64,000 bases of DNA, from assembly GCF_029852145.1 (NCBI RefSeq), contig NC_079969.1, positions 26,466,459 through 26,530,458 of the forward strand. The letters are read 5' to 3'. This document shows positions 57,404 to 64,000 of this stretch, one piece after another; position 1 is the stretch's first letter; each line of letters starts with the position of its first letter. The notes below the pieces were generated by a model. That model had not been told where the DNA came from. It was given only the letters and a program-made list of their open reading frames with translations, and searched no databases. A program made the position numbers and the translations under genes. This stretch comes from Microplitis mediator. Lineage: Eukaryota > Arthropoda > Insecta > Hymenoptera > Braconidae.

Positions 57404-57427
57404 ATGAGAATGAAAATGGCGGGAAAA
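57404..57427 (+). CDS. Probable first coding exon of an unidentified + strand gene (partial)
   Basis: After an ACTCAG acceptor-like site, ATG opens eight codons (MRMKMAGK) ending at a good donor, GTGAGTAAA, in phase 0. The preceding in-frame codon block has a stop, so this is the start of the frame. The promoter-like sequence just upstream and about 6.5 kb of following gene-free DNA suggest the gene continues right of the window behind a long first intron. Eight residues are too few to name it, and it could be chance. Confidence 0.3.
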
Positions 57428-57784
57428 GTGAGTAAATTCAAAAAAAAAATTTTGTTTATTCTTAGCTAAAACATTATTACGTAATTATGGAATTACTATG
57501 ATCATTTTCGTTTATATATTTCATATTTATACTAACATTTATTTAATTTACTTAAAAAATTAAGTTTTAAATTTTCCCGCGTGTTTTAAAGGCGCTTTAT
57601 TCGAAATGGCGTTATTTAAAACAAATTTCACACGATTATTCATTTTTTGGTTTGAAAATCATGTATTTTATTACAAATATAAATCAAGGGAAAGATTTAA
57701 ATATAAATGTTGAAAAATTTGAACACCTGCAACTCGCCATTAAGGATACTGTAAAACTAAAGCATAAATTTTTCTAATTTTAAT

Positions 57785-57868
57785 ATGATCGTGAAGTTAA
57801 CAAACAATTAAGAATTTTCGAAGTTTTTATTCAACCAAATTAATTACAAAAAAATAAAACTGAAAAAC
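57785..57868. mobile_element. Truncated MITE copy
   Basis: Begins ATGATCGTGAAGTTAACAAA and reaches the ATTACAAAAAAATAAAA segment, then gives way to the GGTTGGCCCTGTGGGCCAAC palindrome. The right half is missing. Confidence 0.6.
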
Positions 57869-58858
57869 GGTTGGCCCTGTGGGCCAACCCCAAAACTTCC
57901 CGCTGTTTTTGAGCTCCGAAAGCTCGAAAACGTCATAATTTTCAAATTTTAGAGCTCTTTAAAGTCAAAAAATGTTTATTTCGCTGTTCAACCAAAAAAA
58001 AATACATTTGTTTAAAAAAAAAAAAAAACTTTCGTCGTATACAATATCGATTTTCGCAGGACCGCAAGATTTTTATCCGTAAATTTTTTTTATTTAACAA
58101 AAGCTCAGTTATCTTTAATTCAAAGAGTTAGCGTAAAAATTGTTTCCTCAGCGGAATTATTGCATTTATGTAAATGATAACAAAAAATAAGTAGAGTAAA
58201 GGCTATTGAGATGATATTATAAGAGCGAATCTGGATATATATAAGAATAACTATGGCATGCGCCCCCGAGAGAATCACAAAGAGTTGTTTTCTTAACCAA
58301 TATTATTTTTATTGGGTCTCCATCGAGTTGGAATATCTGAATATCAATAGCTGACTTGGGCGCAAGTATTAAAACTCGTACCAATCGCGTAATATATTTT
58401 ACAATGCTTCAGTAATTTGTATTTTGCATGGATTCATCTGATTTCTTAAAAAAAAAAAAATCGTTTATTTATCATTCCATTAAAATAATAATAATAATAA
58501 TTATTATTATAATTATTGTTGTTAGTATAATTAAAGGCACATCCAATCCATTTCAAAATTAATTTATTGGGAATATTTTGCTAGTTATATAATTTATATT
58601 AAATTTAATAATAATTAAAAAAAAAAAATTTTTTTTTCATGATTTAATTTCCAGTTACGAATCAATTACTAATAATTAAACATTAAAAGTAATAATTGTA
58701 ATAACAACAACTATTTTAATTTATAAAATTTACTTCAAGCTTTTAATTGTTCACATAATTTGTCCGAAGATACTAGTCCATGTAACTAAAGAAATATCCC
58801 CAAAAAATCAATTTCAAAATGGATCGGATCTGTATTTAATTACACTACAATAATAATA

Positions 58859-59350
58859 CACTGTAAAAAATTTATGATCCTGAAGTTAGCAGACAATTAA
58901 AAATTTTCGGATTTTTTTTCAATAAATCAATTACAAAAAAATAAAAAATAAAAATATGCACATGTGAAAAATTTAAAAAAATACAGGTGCAATTTTTCAA
59001 ACTTTTTTTCTTTTATAATTTAACGTCTAAAAGAAAATTCAAAAATTATTAGACGTTGGCTAACTTCAGTATCATAAAAATTTTCGGAGTAAATCCGGAG
59101 TGAATGTGGATTAAATCAGTCGAGAATGCGGAGTGAAATTCACTCATAAAAGGAGTTAATATTTAAATATTAAAACTCCGTATTAAAGTCAATGCAGATT
59201 GAGATAAAATCCAGATCACTCCAAAATTACTCAGCTGAAAAAACAAACTCCCCATTTACTCCGCATGCAGATTGATTTTTTTTAAACTCCGTAACGGAGT
59301 GAATTTGGATTCAGATAAAATCCTTAATTACTTCGAATTCACTGCCTATT
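58859..59350. mobile_element. CACTGTAAAAA/ACTCCG element interrupted by a MITE
   Basis: Opens CACTGTAAAAAATTT, is split by the MITE at 58874-59075, and resumes TTTTCGGAGTAAATCCGGAG. It continues with GGAGTGAAT/ACTCC units to about 59345. The right terminal repeat is decayed. Confidence 0.6.
58874..59075. mobile_element. ~200-bp MITE, full copy with 8-bp TSD (nested)
   Basis: Starts ATGATCCTGAAGTTAGCAGA and ends GACGTTGGCTAACTTCAGTA plus TCAT. The duplication AAAAATTT lies at 58866-58873 and 59076-59083, inside the host element. Confidence 0.85.
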
Positions 59351-59522
59351 TTTTCTAGTATATTACTATCAATTTTCCAAATTAACAATAAGTTTTTATT
59401 GAATACTTGCAATATTAACTGGGGGTTATAAAAGACTTGGAGATAATTTTTAGCGTGACTAAATAAATCTTAGCTTAACCGATTTTGTCGGTGTAGTTTT
59501 TATTTTCAAAGCTCCCGAGATT

Positions 59523-59729
59523 TTATATTTTCTCTTCATTCTTCATATACTTGCTCCATTCAGTGTCAAGCACCATGAGATGTTCTTTGACATTACATGA
59601 AAGGATGTTTCCAAATGTTTGTATATTTTCTACCGACAACTGCGCCAACTTTATACTACAAACCGTACAAACGTTTACGCAGGTGGACTTTACACAAGAT
59701 TTGGCAATTATAAATAATAACGCGTACAA
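59523..59729 (-). other. Unidentified small minus-strand open frame
   Basis: 68 codons ending in TAA at 59523. The distal part (CTVCSIKLAQLSVENIQTF, ending WSKYMKNEEKI) has a balanced, non-repetitive composition unlike the surrounding noise. A TGTAAAG acceptor-like site lies within it, before the ACCTGCGTAAACG segment. It may be a terminal exon or a decayed gene fragment. No family recognised. Confidence 0.2.
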
Positions 59730-62700
59730 AAAAAAAGTAAATCCCGTATTTAAGACAGCCGTTAACTGATACCAGGTACCAAGTACCAGATACTCGATAC
59801 CAGATACGAGATTTCGATTTTACAAAATTTTTTACGGTATCGCTGATTCAAATCCGACATTTTGGATCCGCGAGTAATTTTGGGCGCGCACTGCCGCAGA
59901 TAAAAATATGGAAAAAAAAAAAAATGAAAATGCTGGCAGTGTCCGATTGATTGAAGGGGATTAAATAGTCTAAAGGTTAAACAGTCTCGGGTTGTAAAAG
60001 ATTCAGGAATTATTGTGAGGTCGTTAGGAGGCCAGTGAAACGTATAAGTCGGATTGCACCAACTTATTTATTTTATTTTATATTTTCTTTGCATTATATT
60101 ATTTAGTATATATATACATATATAATATCGAGCACTCGACCGAGAGATCTCTCTCTTTCACGATGAGTTATTGTGCGCGAAGGATCAATGGCTTTCGTTG
60201 GCTTCCAAACTCTAGATCCTTTCGATCGTCCGCCCCCCGGGGCTCTTGCACTCTCGCCTTTATTTACATTTCTTTTTTTTGGGCTTCGTCGAAACGAATC
60301 TACAAAACCTTTAAATCGATTCTTACGATTTAACATGAAAGCGCTCAATAAAAAATAAAGTAAAGTAAAATGAAATGAAATGAAAAAGAAAAAAAAAATA
60401 GAAACCGTCTCCAAGAAAATAAAACTCTAGTTATAACTAAAAATTTAATTATTAAATTACAATTTACCGGGTACTGTTATGCGATAATTAGCGACGGCAG
60501 TTCCTTTTGCCCTTCGCAGAGTGACTAGCGAGTCGTGAAATGGGACTTGAACAAGAAGGGCTGAGTAAATTAGCGAATCGTAAAATAACGAGGTTGTTTC
60601 TTTGATACATAAAGAACAGCCAGCAATAAATGTCATACTACAATTTATAATTTATACTTTATTTATGCTTGACTAACATTTTTTATCTTTACTCCTGCAC
60701 TTTTTTTTTTCAAATTTTCCTCAGTTGCAATGAGCAAATTACAGCAATTGTCTGCTTCGTGCAAACAATTTGTCTAGGACTCAACTGACCCATAAGCAAT
60801 TTGTCCGTAAAAGTTTAAACATCTTTGCTCCTTGCTCCGTTTAGTTACTGCATCAATAAAAGTCAGCATGTGCAAGCTCAGTCTACACTCCAGAGTCTCA
60901 CATTACATCTAAAGTGTGCACACAATACAAACTTACACATGACGATGACGAACAAAACAGTAGTCAAATCAAACACTGGGCTATTAACTGGGTCAACATT
61001 TAATCGAGACAGAAAGAGAGGGAAAATTTGAAACCTAAAGGGCATGGTATTTAGGTGCCAATGGACTGTGTCTACCCTACTCATCTTAAAACCACTCGAT
61101 GCAACATTATGTATCTGAATCAACCCCTCTTACTCATCATTCTTCACCCTTCACCCTGCACCCTTCGCCTTAGTCGTCTATATTAGAGACAGAATACACA
61201 GCCTACCTAAAATAAATATATGATTCGGGCTTTATTGCTCCCGCCAATATTGTTTTAGGCTCCTATCCCAGTCTCTTCGCTAACCATCATTACACAGTTC
61301 GTAACTCGATAAATTACCGGACAGCTTGTGCGTACACAAGTGCCCTAGGAATTTCCCTCAATATTAATATTTATTTCCGTATTGCTGTCAATTAAATATA
61401 TCCATATAAATATATACCCTCGGACCTCGGACCTCAGACCTGAGACGTCAACTGAAACCGGGAAATGGTGATTTTTTTATGCGTTTGAACAACTGCTGTA
61501 TCATGTTTCGTTTAGTAAAACATCGGGAATAATAAAATATATATATTTCTATACGAATTACTTACAAAGCTAATAAACGTTTTGTACTAATAAACTGTAT
61601 TTAGATTTGACAATTTGTTATTTTTGTTATCAAGTAGTTTATGAAATGAAAGGACAGGAATTTAAAGTAAATTTAGAACGAGATGTACTTTATTCGACGG
61701 TAATTAACGTCAGTGGTTAAAGTTTTTCGTAACTTGCTTTTCTGTGAAACCTTTATGAATATATATATATATAATTTGAATAGAAAACTCGGTAGTAAAT
61801 GCAAGCGGGTTAATGAAAAGCTCGAGTAATATATAGAAGTAATGACAGAGATAAAAGTTATTTTGTTCTGCTGTAGTATATTATTAATATTGTTTTTATT
61901 ATATGGTAGTAAAGTTAACTAATTATATTACATGACAATTACTTAGTGTTATATTATAAAACTTATATATTATACTGATGATATTGGAAGGAGAAAATGT
62001 GTGATGCAGTATAAGGCAAAGTAACGATCCCATTAGCAGGTATTATTTTAGTTATGATCTGCTGTTGTTGGAGATGGAATAGAGAGAGAGAGAGGGAGGG
62101 AGAGTGTGTACGTGTGGGTTTGTGTCGCAAGATAATGTGATATATATGTGTGGAGATGGATGTTAGAGAGAAGAGAGAACAAATAGGGATGATGGGATAG
62201 TAAGAGAAGTGTGTTCTCTGACAACGAGGTCGTCATCTCCAACGGGGAGCTCTGGGGGCTGAAGTTGTGAGCTGAAGAAAGAGAGACGAGTTGCGGGGTA
62301 GTTGAATCAAGCCTCCGGGCTCGTATTACGTCGCTTCTTCCCCTCGTCGCTGGATAAATACCGCAGAGTTGTAATCTAGAGTTAATGGTGCTCTTATGGC
62401 GAGAGAAAGCACAGACTGGTTCAATCGATTTTTTTTTACTTTGCTTTTGTGACATTGAGTTTTTTGTTGCAGATATCGAACCTGAAGGGTTGGGGTGCAA
62501 TTTATATTCGATGGAAATTTTTAGGTGACTGTTTGTTCAAATCGTAACAGGTCAGATAAAAATAATTTAATTTACTTTTATATTTTTTTAAAGTAAATTA
62601 AATATTTAGCTTCGGTGTTTGCCGATGGTCTGTTCGGACACTCGGTAACATCCGAGATCAGCAATAAATTTATTTAATTCTCTTTATAGTCTTAGATCAG

Positions 62701-62744
62701 AGCCCCGCGCTATAGAAATTTTTATTTGAAAATTAGTGATTGCA

Positions 62745-63000
62745 CTGTAAAAAATCGGGAGTAAATTCGGAGTGATTACACCTTTTATTTAAATCCAAAT
62801 TCACTTCGTTATTTGTTCTGGAGTTGAAAAAAAATCACTCCACATAAGGAATTTACAATGAGTTTTTTTTCAGCAGAGTAATTTTGGAGTATGTGGATTT
62901 TATTTAAATCCGCATGCGCTCACTCGGATTCGGAGTTTTAATACTGAAATACTCTCTTAAATTTTAAACAGTGAAAATAGTGACTATTCACTTTTTACTA
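62745..63000. repeat. CACTGTAAAAA/ACTCCG element copy
   Basis: Starts CACTGTAAAAAATCGGGAGT, followed by AATTCGGAGTGATT and ACTCGGATTCGGAGTTTTAA. Continues into AGTGACTATTCACT repeats that host the next MITE. Confidence 0.6.
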
Positions 63001-63084
63001 GTGGAAAGTATGTCACTAATTCAAACAGTGGTATACTTTTCACTAGCAATGAGTGACTATTCACTGCCAAATAGTGATTATCAC

Positions 63085-63288
63085 ATGATCCTGAAGTTAG
63101 CAGACATTTAAAAATTTTTGAATTTTCGTTTTTCAATAAATCAACTGCAAAAAAATAATATAAAAATATGCACATGTAGAAAATTTAAAAAACTACAGCT
63201 GCAATTTTTTTAAATATTTCTTTTTCAATTTTTTATCGTCTAAAAAAAAATCCAAAAATTATTATACGTCTGCTAACTTCAGTATCAT
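63085..63288. mobile_element. ~200-bp MITE, full copy with 9-bp TSD
   Basis: Starts ATGATCCTGAAGTTAGCAGA and ends CTGCTAACTTCAGTATCAT. GATTATCAC is duplicated at 63076-63084 and 63289-63297. It sits inside an AGTGA/TCACT repeat. Confidence 0.85.
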
Positions 63289-64000
63289 GATTATCACTTA
63301 TTTTCACTAATTCGATTTTAGAGAGTAAAATTCCTTCTCACTACTCCGCATTTAACCCGCGTTAATTTGAAAAATTTTTACCGTGAATAAAAAATATTTT
63401 TTTGTTAATTTATTTTAAATGGGGATAAATTAAATTTTCGGTTTGCATTATTGAGGTAATAATAAGGATTTCGAGTTAACATTTGGCTTAAATCATAACA
63501 AGCTGGCTGTGACATATTATCTTGTATACGAATCTACAGAGTAGCTGTGTATGCATTATATAACACGTGCGAAAGAGCATTCTGGATGATATGCATTGCC
63601 GCAGGAGACTGTCACTGACAACGCAATTATGTCGTCTTGCTTGCGGTTCCACGCCGACCCCTTTGTGTTAACGCCCGCGTTATCAACCCGACTCTCTAAT
63701 ATATATACATACATATATATATGAATAAAGTCAAACCCCTACTACCCTTCAGCCCACATACATGGGTATCGCGTTTATATATTTACCATATCTGTCCTCA
63801 GGCTGCGTATAATGCAATTTTATATATTTTGTATAATACACCGCGTCCTATATTTTTATTTAATTATTTTTCATCGATTACACATGTTAATTTAACATTA
63901 AACTCCGCTATATTTATCACACATATTTTCACATGTGTGTATAAAATTAATAAGTTTTTTTTTTTGCGCGAAAAATAATTGGAAATGACGAATGGATAAA

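Larger units (their letters stand above)
57428..64000 (+). other. Gene-free region, possibly a long first intron
   Basis: Repeats and AT-rich DNA: a truncated MITE at 57.79 kb, MITEs at 58.87 and 63.09 kb, CACTGTAAAAA/ACTCCG elements at 58.86-59.35 and 62.75-63.0 kb, and simple GA and TA runs (62.08, 63.7 kb). One small minus-strand frame at 59.5 kb is listed separately. The long frame at 62.05-62.5 kb is low-complexity and was not called. Confidence 0.45.

Noticed and set aside
62048..62500. A 150-codon minus-strand frame
   Set aside because: Its distal half is the translation of GA- and GTGT-type simple repeats, and no domain or splice logic is seen.

Overview
The window looks like a stretch of insect nuclear DNA, most likely from a hymenopteran (parasitoid-wasp-like). 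It is AT-rich, genes are split by GT-AG introns, short inverted-repeat elements are frequent, and the recognisable proteins are insect-type: two tandem odorant receptors, Expanded, WDR26 and tubulin cofactor C. The order-level assignment is inference; the gene identities come from reading the translated exons.

Layout. 1-7.9 kb: two intact, tandemly duplicated seven-exon odorant receptor genes (+), each 391 aa with the same intron phases, plus the tail of what looks like a third copy at the left edge. 9.5-26.9 kb (minus): a complete six-exon coding sequence for Expanded, the FERM-domain scaffold of the Hippo pathway (1367 aa). A probable 5' untranslated exon near 42.2 kb would add a first intron of about 15 kb. 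43.2-47.5 kb (+): WDR26, a LisH/CTLH/WD40 subunit of the CTLH (GID) ubiquitin ligase, in eight coding exons. 47.5-52.1 kb: gene-poor, filled with foldback repeats and one retroelement-like insertion with a 14-bp target-site duplication. 52.4-54.2 kb (+): three genes packed head to tail with only 16 and 12 bases between stop and start codons: a CEBPZOS-like small mitochondrial membrane protein, a UQCC3-like complex III assembly factor, and tubulin-binding cofactor C (TBCC). 55.9-57.4 kb: promoter-like sequence and a 24-base first coding exon of a + strand gene whose remainder I cannot find before the window ends.

The non-coding DNA is dominated by a few element families. The commonest is a ~200-bp MITE with ~20-bp terminal inverted repeats and 8-9 bp target-site duplications: eight dispersed full copies, one truncated copy, and a four-unit head-to-tail array at 23.1 kb that is flanked as a whole by one 8-bp duplication. 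Two G-rich foldback families (5.4/25.4 kb and 8.0/27.0 kb) and CACTGTAAAAA-ended elements with internal minisatellites are also present, several nested in one another.

The most interesting candidate is the 52.4-54.2 kb cluster. Its spacing implies one tricistronic mRNA joining two mitochondrial micro-proteins to a tubulin-folding factor. I saw no tRNA, rRNA or CRISPR array.
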